64,000 nucleotides of DNA from Gambelia wislizenii (Eukaryota > Chordata > Lepidosauria > Squamata > Crotaphytidae): the NCBI GenBank assembly GCA_030847615.1, contig JAUMIR010000005.1, positions 239,916,645-239,980,644 on the forward strand, given 5' to 3'. The position numbers and the translations under genes are program-made. Below, piece after piece: positions 1-11,694 of this stretch (its first letter is position 1; the number at the start of each line of letters is the position of its first letter). The notes below the pieces were generated by a model. The model did no database searches. It saw only the letters and a list, made by a program, of their open reading frames with translations, and was not told where the DNA came from.

Positions 1-645
1 TGATGTGTGGAGATTATTGCTAGGAAGTCATGTAGCTGCAGATGGTGTCTCTTTGCTTCACTGCTTTCTCATTCCACCTTACATTCAGCAGCTCTTGGGC
101 CCAAAATTAGAGAGGGATTAGTGGATTTCTGCAAAAGCCTTCACAATGATGAATTCTCCATTCCATGGCCAGGGGGCTCATGGATTTGTCCAACTGAAAA
201 TGGCTTTTGTTCCTTTGATGGTGCCAGTCCTTATTGTTGTCAGTCCTTATGTTACCACCTCTGTCTCTCTCTCCTTCCCTCACCTCTCTTTTGTAAGTAG
301 AGGAGGGAGGGAGGAGACAAATTGAGAGTCTGTCAGCTGTACCATCCAGCAGATGTTCCAGATGTATGTTGTAGGGTAGGTATCATGTCAGTGGGCCACA
401 AATCCGTTCCACATTTTAGCCCAGACTTTAAAGCAGCTATCCAAAGTGCTGTACTCTGTTCCCAAAATGTCAGTTCCCTGGATAGCTCCATTAAATCTGG
501 ATTAAAACCTGGCGTTCCTAAATCAACCTGGATTTCATAAATCACTGACATGGGAACCACCAACTGGACTGATGTGTATATGCATAAGGCAAAGCTAGGA
601 GAAATTATTTTGGATTAAATTGCCTAAAAGTCCCCAAAATCATCA
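1..645. other. unassigned sequence, no gene seen
   Basis: Only short open frames without recognisable protein content are present. Part of 411-520 resembles 5035-5135 and 30680-30790, which hints at an old dispersed repeat, but I could not define its ends. Confidence 0.4.
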
Positions 646-716
646 CCATCAGCAGGAGTGTAGCTACTGGGGGGCAAAATGAGGGCCCAAATAAGAATTG
701 TGCCCCCCAATGAAAT
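646..716. mobile_element. hAT-like terminus fragment
   Basis: The stretch GCAGGAGTGTAGCTACTGGG followed by alternating G-rich and C-rich runs (gggggcaaaa, gtgcccccc) resembles the end of hAT transposons that begin CAGGGGTGTAGCTA. No partner terminus was found, so it is either truncated or coincidental. Confidence 0.3.
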
Positions 717-1115
717 TTTGCTTCAGTTCACTTCTCTAGCACCACAGAAAGTGAAACACTGAAAAACATGCCCACCTGAAAATCTTATATTTCCTGTGTT
801 TGCATTCCCTTTGTCTACCCCTTTTCTCTGGAAGCCTAAACTCTATTTCAAAATACTCAACTAAAGTTTTAAGTTACTGCAATGCTAGAAATTTTAGGAC
901 TGATGGGAAATTTCATTTGCAGTATCAGAATTCTTATTTGGGAGCCAATGACCTCATTCTCTCTCCCCGCCCCCCAAGATACATCCCTGAATCAATCCCA
1001 CAGACAGAAGGATGCAGTGAAAGTATTAGCCAGAACCACCAATCAGTGGACTTTAGATTTAGATTTAGAACTGTGCACTTGCATAAAATCCATTTTGAGT
1101 AGACACTGCTCTTAT
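717..1115. other. unassigned sequence
   Basis: Nothing was recognised here beyond a C-rich run near 966-976. Confidence 0.3.
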
Positions 1116-1339
1116 GTTACTACATAGCAGAACCAACAAAGATGTGCATTGGTGTCTGATGCAGAACAGGATCAAGCTGCATTGGTCCCAATGTGCATCA
1201 CACTGGTCCTGATATGCATCACATCAGTCCTGATGCTCCTTGGGCATCAATGCACATCCGTCACTCTTCCTGGTTTCTTGTGGTACACCTTTGCAATTCG
1301 GTAAAGGTGTTTCTTAGTGTCTTCTGCTATGTAGCTAAC
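1116..1339. mobile_element. small foldback element (unclassified)
   Basis: The ends at 1116-1132 (GTTACTACATAGCAGAA) and 1322-1339 are inverted copies of each other with one extra base. A second inverted pair lies inside (1141-1162 against about 1237-1259), and between them a motif around TGCATCACA is repeated. This is the architecture of a non-autonomous DNA transposon. No superfamily or target duplication could be assigned. Confidence 0.45.
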
Positions 1340-1411
1340 TACATGTAAAGTTACATAATGCAACAGGTCATATAAGATTCCAGCTATAATTTCCAAGTTC
1401 TCCAGTGTGTG

Positions 1412-1443
1412 TGAGAGAGATGGGGTGGGGGTGGGGTGGGGAG
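1412..1443. repeat. G-rich simple repeat
   Basis: A run of GGGGT units with short GA repeats. It has several G-runs and could in principle form a G-quadruplex. Confidence 0.6.
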
Positions 1444-2098
1444 ACTACACCAACTTAAATATTCTCTGGTTAGAATGTCTGACTTTGCTTCCCTTTTTGG
1501 ACAGATGGAAGACTAGTTTTTTTAAAAAAAAATCATGAAAGCCCATGGAAATACACATTCTCATATGACAGCACCTTGCCTTAGAAGTGATGTTGAAACA
1601 GAGGAATTTTTAAAAAGTATCATGTTCGCACGACTCCAGGTTTCAAAAGCCCCCATAGACAAGGCTGCTTTTCTGTACCATCTATAGCCCAAAGTTGCTA
1701 AATGAACACACAAATTATATTTTCATAATTTAAAGGCTGCTTTTTTAAAAAAGTAATTGTTAAAGAAGGTAAATATTTGGCTGTTTGAAGGGAAAGGTAA
1801 AAAACTCTAAAGGAATGGCAAGATGCCAAATTGCCCCTCTCAAATGGTCAGGTTGAGTAGATTCCACAGGATGTCAGTTCTCTGAGAGATGGACATGCCA
1901 TTAGAAGAAGATTGTTATTAGAGGTATACAGATGCAAAGATGGACAGGGCACCTGGCCCTCTCTTTAGGGGAGAAACTTGTAGGAGGTACAGATTGTCAT
2001 GCAGGGATGAGAAAGAAAGAAATGGTAAATCTGGTATTCTAGAGGAGCTATTAAAGCTATTCCCTGGGGTGGGTGGGGTTGACTCTCAGAACATAGCC
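1444..2098. other. unassigned sequence
   Basis: AT-rich single-copy-looking DNA with no recognised repeat or gene. An open frame starting at 1940 runs into the tandem duplication that follows. Confidence 0.3.
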
Positions 2099-2290
2099 CA
2101 TCTTGCCTCAGCCCAGAAGCAAAACAGCCCTCCCTCCATCCCAACTGCCATTGCCCTGACTGCAGAGGGAGAGAAGGAAAGGCAGGCACAACTCCATCTT
2201 GCCTTGGCCCAGAAAGAGAATGGCCCTCCCTCAATCTCTACTGCCATTGCCATGGCCAAGGAAGGGGAGAAGAGAATGCTAGGGCTGGTT
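2099..2290 (+). repeat. two-copy 96-bp tandem duplication inside an open frame
   Basis: Copy one starts at 2099 and copy two at 2195, both with CATCTTGCCT followed by GCCCAGAA and later ACTGCCATTGCC. The period of 96 bp equals 32 codons. A plus-strand frame of 128 codons (1940-2326) stays open across both, so its product would hold two diverged 32-residue repeats (AHLASAQKQNSPPS and LHLALAQKENGPPS at equivalent places). No protein family is recognised. The open frame may just follow from an in-phase duplication lacking stop codons. Confidence 0.5.
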
Positions 2291-2600
2291 GACACAGCAG
2301 ATTTATTACAGCAACTTGTGCTTTAATTCTGTTCTGCAGCTGTGCCAGTCAGGGTTTTTTTCTAATTATGTCGCTTTTAAGTTCAGACTTGAATAAGTGT
2401 GTGGTGTGTGGCCTCCCCAGCAGACAAAGGCTTTATGAGGAAGGGCATAGACCAGAAATAGCAGGGGGGGGGGATCAAAGTAGTGGCTCCATCTCTGTCA
2501 ATCTGCCTGTAAATGAACTCACTCCATAAAGCAGAGGGAGAGTAATCTCTCTGCTAAAAGACCTTGCTGCCATGCGTGGATTGCAAGTTTTTCCAGCCTC

Positions 2601-2644
2601 CCCCCCTCTCTCTCTCGCTAGTGCACTCTCTCTCTCTCGCTAGT

Positions 2645-2686
<42 letters not shown>

Positions 2687-2732
2687 CCTCCCCAAGCACA
2701 GAGAGAGAGAGGGAGGGAGGGAGGGAGGGAAA
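2601..2732. repeat. (CT)n / (GGGA)n microsatellite with hairpin potential
   Basis: A pyrimidine tract (2601-2692, interrupted twice by the unit TCGCTAGTG) is followed after a seven-base spacer by a purine tract of GA and GGGA units (2700-2732). The two halves are near-complementary. Confidence 0.85.
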
Positions 2733-3026
2733 ATAGCAGTTGTGAAATGGTTTCTCTCCCTCCCCCATGCACAGGAAAAAAGTTGACAAATTGAGCTTTT
2801 ACATACTTTCAAAACAGCAGAGAGGATGAGAAGGAATGCTCCCTGAATGAAAATTGTTGGGAATCCTTTTTGTTTGCAAACTGGCTTGCAAAATAGCAGA
2901 CAGGATTTTTGCAAGTTTCCTCTCTAACCGCTACTGTCTTTGCCTCCCTCCCTGCCCCTCTTTTAAGCCCACCCCTGCATCATCAACCAATCACAATGCA
3001 GCTGTGCTTTAACCATTAGCGGAATG

Positions 3027-3222
3027 CTAGTTTACACTGCCAATAATGCACTACATTGCAAATATACCGGCAAAAATAGTGACATCCCCTGGCACGCTAT
3101 ATTTGGGTGTTTTACCTTCCCCCCTTCTGAATGAGGCGATGCTGTGCTGCGATTTGTGGGAACTGTGAGCTATCTTAGCGGTATATTTAGAGGAATATTT
3201 GCCCATGTAAACGACCCCCTAG
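3027..3222. mobile_element. MITE-like element with subterminal inverted repeats
   Basis: The left side contains GTTTACACTGCCAATA and AAATATACCGGCAAAAATAG. The reverse complement of the right side contains GTTTACATGGGCAAATA and AAATATACCGCTAAGATAG in the same order. These paired blocks support a short non-autonomous DNA transposon of about 196 bp. The exact ends and target duplication are uncertain. Confidence 0.5.
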
Positions 3223-3392
3223 ACTTAATCCCTTCCCCTACTGCCATCCCCTTTCCTTTTGTATCATGTCTTCATTAAATTGTAAGCTTGAGGGCAGGGA
3301 ACTGTTTTGTTGTTCTTTTTCTTGTAAAGCACCATGTATGTTGATGGCACTATAGAAATAAAAGATGATGTCGACAACAATGATGATGATAG
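3223..3392 (+). mobile_element. L2-type LINE 3' end
   Basis: The typical L2 3' untranslated stretch is present: ATTAAATTGTAAGCTTGAGG, GCAGGGAACTG, then TGTAAAGCACCATGTATG. It closes with a degenerate (GATGAT)-rich tail. Only the terminal ~170 bp remain. Confidence 0.65.
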
Positions 3393-3544
3393 CCCAATGA
3401 GAACTGAGCATGGCCTGTAGCCATGAAGTGCTATTTAAAAATGGAGATTCAGAAAAACAAGGAGATGGATGGGATGGAGTATTCTGGGAGAGGAGTAAAG
3501 GGGCCACAATGGACTATCAAGCATCTGATCTAAGCAGGAGAGTG

Positions 3545-3715
3545 AACATCATGTACTGGTTTGACTAAGACTCTGGAAGACCAGTGTTTGAATCCTCATT
3601 CAGCCATGGAAACCCATTGGGTGACATTGGGTAAGTCACACATGCTTGCCAAGAAAGCCCTAGGATAGGGTCACCATAATTTGAAGTTGACTTGAAGGCA
3701 CAAAGCAACAAATAA
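3545..3715 (+). mobile_element. tRNA-derived Sauria-type SINE
   Basis: The tRNA-related head has a degenerate B-box region (CCAGTGTTTGAATCC). The family-specific middle follows (CCATGGAAACCCATTGGGTG, then TTGGGTAAGTCACAC). The tail, GGTCACCATAATTTGAAGTTG then ACTTGAAGGCA, matches the Bov-B 3' end, which suggests mobilisation by Bov-B. The first box is eroded. Confidence 0.75.
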
Positions 3716-3781
3716 AGTCTAAGCAAGGTGGCTAGATGCAAAAGCTGGCCATGCTGGGCGGAGAATTCTTGGAGTTGTACT

Positions 3782-4055
3782 CAGTAATTTAGTTAGTTAG
3801 TTATACCCCACTCTTCAGCCACAAGGCTATCAGAGCGGCTTACAAATAGTTTTCAAGCAATAGCAATTTACACATCTACACTGCAAGAAGCAGCTTCCAA
3901 TGTGTGTTAGCTAATTGCCCCCACAAGCCGGGTACTCATTTTACTGACCTACGAAAGGATGGAAGGCTGAGTGAACCTTGGAGCCCTCTGGAATTGAACT
4001 TGCAATGTGGTGACTTGCAGTACTGGCGTTTAACCACTGCACCACCAGGGCTTCA
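3782..4055 (-). mobile_element. tRNA-derived SINE with L2-like tail
   Basis: Read on the minus strand, it begins GCCCTGGTGGTGCAGTGGTT (a tRNA head) and contains CCATCCTTTCGTAGGTCAGT and AAATGAGTACCCGG. It ends in GGGGTATAACTAACTAACTA. The AAC(T)-type tail and the GTATAA motif resemble L2-mobilised reptile SINEs. Confidence 0.7.
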
Positions 4056-5391
4056 ATAAAAACGTAACTTTCCTTACCTCTGCCTCTTGAAACTCTTTTC
4101 TCTAGGTCACTGATAAAAATACAGAAATCCTGTTCTTTTCAGACTGCCCTAACCAAGGATGATTTTTTTTCTTCTTTGTTGTTGTTTTGGTTACAAAAAT
4201 GTCCTCCCACTTCTATTTTTTTAAAACAAGAGGGAATTATGCAACCTATCTCATACTAAACCTTCACATTTAGGATTTAGTGAGGTATTGCAAGTTATCC
4301 TATTTGGAAAAAAAATCCTCCACTCGGCCCCCAGTCTTGAAATTAAATAGCAGGCTCCATCAGAATGCCTTTCAGCATGTTTCATGTCATCTCTTTTTAA
4401 TTCATGGTTCAAAATAAAAAAACAGGTCAAGGAAGGCTGGTAATTTAATGAAGGATATTTGATCTCTTGGCAGTTTTAGTGGTGGGATGTTGTTGATGAC
4501 TATGACCTTAGAACATTGGCCTTTGTTTTAAAAGGACAGGGGAAAGTAAATTGTTTAACTGTATAAATATATCAGTAAGGAAGGGGGTCTTATAGCACCT
4601 TTGACACTAACTGAGAGAATGGAAACACAGTGTAAGCCTTCATAGACTTGCTCTACCCCACATGTGTCAAAACCACACATGCTGTATTGCCATGCTGCAA
4701 AGGGTTTCCCCCCTGCAACATTGTTTCTGTTCCCTGTGAGATGACTTAATCTGTCTTGTCATTCTATTGTCACCTCTGGCTTGTCACCCCACTAGTAAGA
4801 AAACAGGCAACCAATTTGCAAATCTGCAAATCAGCAAATGCCCCACTGCAATGAATGCTTTCACCCAATTTTTCAGTGCTCTCTACAAACAAAAAATGAT
4901 GACTCCTTAAAAATTGGGAGGGGGGGAGCTTTTTCATACTGAGCCTTCCTGCTCCACCCTCTTGAAATGTGTTCTGCCTCAGAATCTCAATGCTAGAAGG
5001 GATAGATGGTGGCTTTCCTTTCAGCAGAGCAGTGAATCTGCTCTGAGTTTTAATCTGGAATTTAAAGGAGCAATTCAGGGTGCTGTACCTATTTGGGGTA
5101 TAGAGTTTAACACCTTGGACATCTTTAAAATTAGGGGCAAAACCCAGAACAGATTCACCATCTTTCTGGTATGGAAACCATCAGCTTCCCCCAAACACAA
5201 GTCCAAAGGGAGGTGAGAGAACCTTGTCAGAACAACCCACAGCCTTAGGGAAAGAGATACAGTGAATAATAAATGGCAATATGTACATATGACGAAGCAG
5301 GTTCTTTCACCTTCTGAGTCATTGCAGATCAAGGGCATCATACTGTGTTTCACTGAAAGCTAAAAGACCTTTAGGAACATGAAAAGAACCT
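4056..5391. other. unassigned sequence
   Basis: No gene or defined repeat was found. Short open frames at 4914-5216 and 5075-5353 overlap on opposite strands and show no protein signature. Confidence 0.3.
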
Positions 5392-6027
5392 ACTGTACAT
5401 ACTCATGTATAAGTCTATAAATTTTAGTTCAAAAATTGACCACAAAAATTGACCACAAATACCTGGGTTGAGTCTTATGAAAAAAAAAGAAACCATCTCC
5501 TTCTCTGAGGATAGTGACAAAAGGCAAGAGCTTAGTCTGGTCTGGGAGAACCTAAAAGAAGCACCAACCCCCTCTACTCTACCCACCACAGTGCCACTTC
5601 TGGCCTTTTTGAATGCCTGGGTGGGAAAATGACAGTGGCAGTGGCTCTTTAGCACTTACCCTCAAAGGAGCACCAAGAGCGTAGAGGGGGTTGATGCTTC
5701 TTTTAGGTTCTCCTGGGATGGACAAAGCTCTTGCCTTTTGCTACTCTACTCAGAGAAGGGGACGGTTCTTTTTTTTTTTTCATAAGAGTTAATACTGTGC
5801 CTTAACTTCTATATATATATAAAAAAGGAACCATCCTCTTCTCTGAGTAGAATTTTTGAATTCTTGAGCAAGAAAATGGCAGTGGTAGCCAGAGGCAGCT
5901 GGTGCTTTCCCCTCTCCATTAAATCACCCTTGACATCCATGGGCCACATCAAAATCCATAATTTTGGCCCCAAAACCTGCCCTCGATTTATACATGATGT
6001 GAATTTATACACAAGTATATATGGTAC
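5392..6027. mobile_element. foldback DNA element with long internal inverted repeat
   Basis: Outer ends are TACATACTCATGTATAAGTC at the left and, reverse-complemented, a related ACCATATATACTTGTGTATAA at the right. Inside, 5488-5576 and 5681-5769 are inverted copies of about 88 bp with roughly 100 bp between. A third partial copy of the arm starts near 5826. This is a non-autonomous element of unknown superfamily. Confidence 0.6.
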
Positions 6028-6068
6028 ATTATATTAAGTCAGATCGCTGGTCCATCTAATTCAGTATT

Positions 6069-6203
6069 GTTTACACCAGGAGTGGGCCATTGTGGTCCTT
6101 CAGATGTTTTTGGATTAAAACTTCCACAATCTCTCCTCTTTCTGGCAATGACTTGGACCAATGAAAGTTGGATGTTTAAAACATCTGGAAGGCCACATTT
6201 GCG
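6069..6203. mobile_element. hAT-like palindromic MITE
   Basis: The left end CAGGAGTGGGCCATTGTGG followed by CCTTCAGATGTTTT is mirrored by AAACATCTGGAAGGCCACAT near the right end, finishing in CCCAG. This fits the abundant reptile MITE family with the motif CTCCAGATGTTTTTGGA. Fragments of the same family may lie at 48350-48470 and 50220-50310. Confidence 0.6.
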
Positions 6204-6995
6204 ATCCCAGTCTATATTAACTTTAGCTGGGACCAAAGTTCTGCTATGAGCTATTTTGCAGACTTCCACTGAATGATGTATAAGGGGTGTATGAAGAAGC
6301 AATATATCTTCAGTGGGTTGGGGAACAAATACAAACCTTTTCAGATGGACAAAGCTTTGTCAGGAAAGCAGTAGCAACAACAGAGATTTAGGGATTACTC
6401 CTGAAGAAGAAGAAGACGAGGAGACGTTATTACTGCCAAGGAAGTGGATTCAATGGTACTCCTCCACTTAGCCCCATGGCAATTGCATCCCCACAAGGTT
6501 TTCCATAATGGGTGCTACATTGTAAAGGGCCCAGTTCCCCAACTCCTCTTCACAATGCAGTCACATTCAAGTTGTGTTTTGCAAGAAAAGACTTAGTCAC
6601 CAGGCTGTTTGGATTTTTAAAAGAGAAAAGAAGAGGAAATCATATTTATTTTCAGGTAAATTTGGGCTGGAAATCTAGTAATACCCCCCTGATGCTCTGA
6701 GAATGATAGAAAATGCCCTTTCCCACTTTTGTGGTGGGGGGTATTTTCAGCTTAGTCTGAGTCTGTACTGACTGGTTGTGGCTAAACAGAATTTCAGACA
6801 TGGTTCTTTCATATGCATGCTAGAGGATGAGGGATTTGAACTGGGGAATTTCTGAATGCAAATTATATGCCAGGAAATTGAGATGTATTCCTACCTGCAC
6901 TAGCAGTTCATGGCTTCCATAACTAAAATATAATGGATCTATCTAAGGTGCTGAACCTACTTTAAAGAAAACTACTTTGGTAATTACCTGTCTAA
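6204..6995. other. unassigned sequence
   Basis: No gene or repeat was recognised. There is a short GA-rich stretch near 6401-6425. Confidence 0.3.
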
Positions 6996-7232
6996 ATACC
7001 ATAAAGTCACCAGATCCCATCTGATCTTGGAAGCTAAGCATGGTCAGCTCTGGTTAGTACTTGGATGAGAGACTGCCAATGAATATCAGTTGCTGTAGGC
7101 TATATTTCAGAGGAAGGAACTTGCAAAACCACCTCTGAGTATTCCTTGCCTAAGAAAACCCTATGAAATTAATGGGATCGCCATACTTTACAGGTGACTT
7201 GAAGGCAGATAAACACACAATCCTTTAGTAGT
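6996..7232 (+). mobile_element. 5S rRNA-derived SINE with Bov-B tail
   Basis: The first ~115 bp follow the 5S rRNA gene: GATCCCATCTGATCTTGGAA, AAGCTAAGCATGG and GGTTAGTACTTGGATGAGAG are recognisable as the A-box, intermediate and C-box region of the internal promoter. The rest is the SINE body (TTCAGAGGAAGGAAC, CCTTGCCTAAGAAAACCCTA) and a Bov-B-like end (ACAGGTGACTTGAAGGCA). It is a retroposed copy, not a ribosomal gene. Confidence 0.85.
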
Positions 7233-7544
7233 TACCAAGACAAAGTATCTTGGCATCATCTGATTAATTTATATGCAGAACATATCATATGGAAAACAGG
7301 ATTAGACTCAAAGGAAGGAGGCATGAAAATTGGGGGAAGGGATAGCAACAATTTAAGATATGTAGATGGCACCATCTTACTAGCAGAAAATACCAAAGTC
7401 TTTAGAATAGGTACTGATGAATGATAAGGAAGAAAGTATAAAAGCAGGGCTATAGTTGATTATTAGCAAAACAAAAATAATAACCACAGTTGATTTACAT
7501 ACCTTAATGAAGATAGTTAATAATTTGTCTATACCTTGGTCCAC

Positions 7545-8040
7545 TCATTAGTCAAAATGGAGAAATCAGAATTCAAGAAATCAAGAAATCAAAAGAAGAT
7601 TAAAACTTGGCAGGGCATCCATGACATGCCATATTTCCAGTTTCTGTATGAAAGCTGGACAGTGAAGAAAGATGACAGGAAGAAAATCCACTCATTTGAC
7701 ATGTGGTGCTAGAGGAGAGTTCTGCAGATACTATGGATCTCCAAAAGGGCAAATAAATGGGTGTGAGAGCAAGTCAAACATGAACTCTCACTAGCAGCAA
7801 AGATAACTAAACTGAGGCATACTTTGAGCATACCATGAGATGATATGACTCACTGGAAAAACATAGTGAAGTGGAAAGCAGTAGGAGAAGACAAAGACCA
7901 CATTGCAAGTGGATTGATTCAATCAAGGAAGCAATGGCCTGCATTTGCAAGACATGAGCAGAGCAGTTGCTGACCTCTTGGTGGCCTCTCATTCATAAGG
8001 TCCATAAACTGAAGGTCACCATAAGTTGGCAAATAACAGC
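7545..8040 (+). mobile_element. Bov-B/RTE-like LINE 3' end
   Basis: The degenerate C-terminus of an RTE reverse transcriptase is visible: a frame reading roughly ESWTVKKDDRKKIHSFDMWC at 7648-7707, then QILWISKRANKW. The untranslated end finishes GGTCACCATAAGTTGGCAAA. Stop codons and frameshifts break it. The 3' end matches the tails of the SINEs in this window, which supports Bov-B as their partner. Confidence 0.75.
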
Positions 8041-11000
8041 AGCCTTAGATAGGTGCTCCAAAATTCATAGCCCTGGAACAGATTGACCAGTGCCATGGCA
8101 ACCATGAGCTACCACAGCCTTTCCTCGTGGACTCTCTCCAGATACTTTGCTCACCCCACACATGCATATGAACTTGGCAGTAAACCTTAGGATTTTGTGA
8201 ATCTTGCTCCCACACAGTCACCATATCATGCACTGTACAACCATACTCCCTAAATATAAGTACTCAGTGCACTAATTATAAAGCACCATTATAGCAAAAT
8301 AACTTTCCTCAGGCTGCAAAATAGAGGTTGTAGAAGCTTATAAGAGCATGGAATCTGCTCAATTAGCTTCAGTGAAACATTCTTGTTTAATTGCTGTGGC
8401 TGATTATTGTGTTTTAATATTTTCATTAGAGTTTCCTTAAACCATTGCAATTTACTGCCTAATGAGCTTATTACATTTCTTGGAGATTATACTCCAGATT
8501 GCAGTGCCACAAAGCTTCTCTTTTCTTTGTCTTTGTCATTATACAGCCTCCATATCGTCATGCCTTTTTTGTTGCCTTTGTGATCATATGTAACTATTAA
8601 GATCTAAAAGAATAAGCCATGATAAAATGATTTATTCTGTAAATTCAGTCAAGCTAAGCATCTTAGCAGGCTCTGGACAGGATCCAATGGAGAATTTTGA
8701 TGTGTTTGCCATTCATTTGATGTTATACTGTCATGATTTTGCTCCTCTGCCATTAGATGAAGGGGACATACAGGGGGGAAATATAGCATTCTGATGCAAG
8801 GGATATATGGCCAATCAGGGAGCAGCTACATCGTTCTACAGGATGGTGATACCCCCATCCATTACAGCTGCCCAGCATCCTGCCCACTCCTCCCAATACA
8901 AGGATGGGATTAGCCATTTTGCCATTAAGGTAATCATTTGCACAACTGTGGGATCCAATATAACTACATTGACATATATTTACTGTATGCTCAAAGCATA
9001 CAGGTTCTTGGCATTATTTGGGTCTTCACTACATTACCATTCCTCCTGATGTAAAGCAGAGGTGGGCAGCTGTAAGAGGCTGGCAGGGGGAACATTAGCT
9101 CCATGGGAGACCTTGGAGGACTGTAGCCCCTGCCACACTCTCTGAAAAATGATATTTTTCCCCCACAGAGTTCCCTCAAATACTATGTAAGATGGGGAAT
9201 GAGGGCATTTTACCCAAGTTTTGCCCTCCCTCGAGACAGTTGAGGCTCAAGAGAAGCATTTAGCAAAAGGAAATGGTCAGAAATCACTTCCTGTTCACTT
9301 ATCTTAGAAAAAAGTCTCTCCTGGCTCTAAAGTAGTCAGGGAAGGGATAGCAAAAATCCTCCCCCATACCTCCTAGAGGGCATTTGAAGTAAAAACACCA
9401 CAACATGGGCCAGGATCCTGTATGGCAGTTATGAATATGCTACTTGGAATTACACACTTTTGATTGATACATATTATGGTCCCCATGCAGACCCTAGTTT
9501 AGAGGACTTGTAGGGGCTATGAAAGTCATCACTTACCAGGTGGCAGCTGCTGAAATCAAAGTTCCCCTGTTGTTTGGGAATCAGCTAACTGATCTTCCCC
9601 CACACACACCCAGCACAAGGGAGAATTGTGACAGGGACCATGTTTCTGTCTATTGCAGTAGAGATTGCTCATGGAGGGGGTAGAAACAGCAGCCAGCTGC
9701 TTCCTAAGTGACATGGGAAGAGAACCCCATAGATCACAGTGGATGCTGCCCAGTAAGTGGGTATTGGAAGGAAGCTGAGCCATAATTCACTGCATAGCAC
9801 CAAAACTATGGTTCTTATACATAGGCAAAGACCATACAGGATTTCAGGTTTTGTTTTTTAGGATTCCGTCCCCCATTTTTTACCTCGGAGCCCTGAGGGC
9901 CACAAAAATGTCCCTAGGGGCCACATGAAGCGTGTAGGCTGCACTTTGCACACCCTTGATGGAACTTGAATGGTGGGTTAAATCTCACATGATGATTGTA
10001 ACTGAAACTGACATCACAGAGACAAAGGAAGCATGAAAACATGCATGTTGATATAGGTCCTCTGGCATTATGCAAGAAGAAGAAGGCTGCACCCATGGAC
10101 AGAGTCAGTTCATCTCCAGAGTTTCAAGGGGAGACTGAGGTCCTCCCAGTCCATAATAATCCTGATATTTGAAGGATGAAGCTTACCTGGAAATGTCCAG
10201 CTGAGGTGCTCCACTACAAGGAAGATCCCCTTGACAATAGCAGCTTCCTAAGTAAAGATGACCAGAATGTCAACAGATAAGTTCTGGATGAGGCCCCAGC
10301 AGTTCAGCAATACTATTGCTGGGGAGTAAATCAGTTGGAAAACAAGGTTATTCCTGAGTTCCTGACTTAGCATCTTGAATGCTTTCTCTGAATGTTCTTC
10401 TGGTGCCTGACCTTGGACTGTGTTTGACTGTGCTACTTAGAACTACCTATTTGTTGTTTGTTGCTTTATACTCTGTGCATTATACCCTGGACTATTGGTT
10501 GGATTCTCCTTTGGCTTTGGATTCTCCTTGAGCATCTTATGTTACTCCCTGTATTAAGATGCTGTTTGCTTGACACTGGCATTATTTTTTACTCTCCTTC
10601 TGGATTCTGCCTGCTTGATTTGTCTGCTTGGAGTACAGACCTTGACTAGTGATTGGCCTTAATAAGTGGGTAATGTTGCTTGTTCCTGCCCAAACATGGC
10701 ATACAGAATAAAACCTTGATCCTCTTCAGAATGTGGGTAAAGGAGGTAAGCTGGGAGAGACTAAGATGTGCCCCATGATAAAACCATACTTCAGAGATGA
10801 TGATGGAGATTTAACAATAACCTATGTTATGTTGATGACTGAATGTAATCAGGAGGAACTAGCCAAAATACCTCCACTGCTGACAGACAAGAGTTTTACA
10901 AAATACATTTGCTTCTTCCATTTAAGGTCTCTTGCATTTTGTAGTATTTCTTCCAACTATATCTTTTAACACTGTACGGGGCTCAAGACTGCTTGCATCT

Positions 11001-11436
11001 TCAAATTAAATGGTTGTATATGTTGGAACAGTTGCAGAGAAAAGCAAAACAAAACAGTGTATCCTGACAGTTTTAAGAAAAAAGTTAGGGTGACTGCCAA
11101 GAACTGTTCTTGTTTATAGAGCTTAACGTCTCTTTATAGATTGGACAGATTTATAAAGAATAAAGTACCCTTAGTTAAAAACATGCTTCCCTTAGCACCA
11201 AAATCCTTTTATTTTATTTTTTTGTATCAGATCACCATACATGTTTCATCACACCTAGAGCATACAGGGGTATATTTTTGAGTGTGTTGGAATTCCTTTT
11301 GACAGTTCCCTCTTGAGATGTGAAAATCTGTCAGTTTCATGTTCATTCCCTTTGAGAATCCCATCAGCTTTCACGTCTGATCCTAGTCCTGCATTGGATT
11401 GTTATATTTATCGTCTATGGAAATTTGTGTTTATTT
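8041..11436. other. unassigned sequence
   Basis: No gene was recognised in this 3.4-kb block. Two stretches (about 9059-9130 with GCAGAGGTGGGCAGCTGT, and about 9850-9960 with GAGGGCCACAAAAATG and GGGGCCACATGAAG) look like fragments of hAT-type MITEs. The rest is AT-rich with no structure I can name. Confidence 0.3.
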
Positions 11437-11694
11437 TACATTAGGACCCCTGTATCCACTGAGGATTGGTTCTGGGGGCCCCCATGGATACAGAAAACTG
11501 TGGATAATAGCAAACACCATTGAAAATAATGGGACTTCTGGTTTAAAATACCATAGAGTTGCCTTTGATGATCTAGAAAATGGCTAGAGAGGACACATTT
11601 TCTAGGAAGACTCTATGGTAGGTGTGCTCTTTTGTGTGCCATGAATAATGGAATCAGTGGATAATTAATCAGTGGATATGGTGGTCCTACTGTA
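11437..11694. mobile_element. Tigger/pogo-like MITE, copy 1 (TAGGACCCC type)
   Basis: A palindromic element with TA at both ends. The left end is TACATTAGGACCCCTGTATC and the right end closes GATATGGTGGTCCTACTGTA. The middle holds TTGAAAATAATGGGACTTCT and a TTTTCTAG pair, as in copies at 23339 and 54853. Confidence 0.75.

Noticed and set aside
411..520. Similarity to 5035-5135 and 30680-30790
   Set aside because: The shared motifs (GCAGCTATCC-, TTTAAAGGAGC-like) are too short and irregular to define a repeat by eye.
6996..7120. Possible 5S rRNA gene
   Set aside because: The 5S-like part is diverged and fused to a SINE body with a Bov-B-like tail. No terminal T-run follows position ~120.
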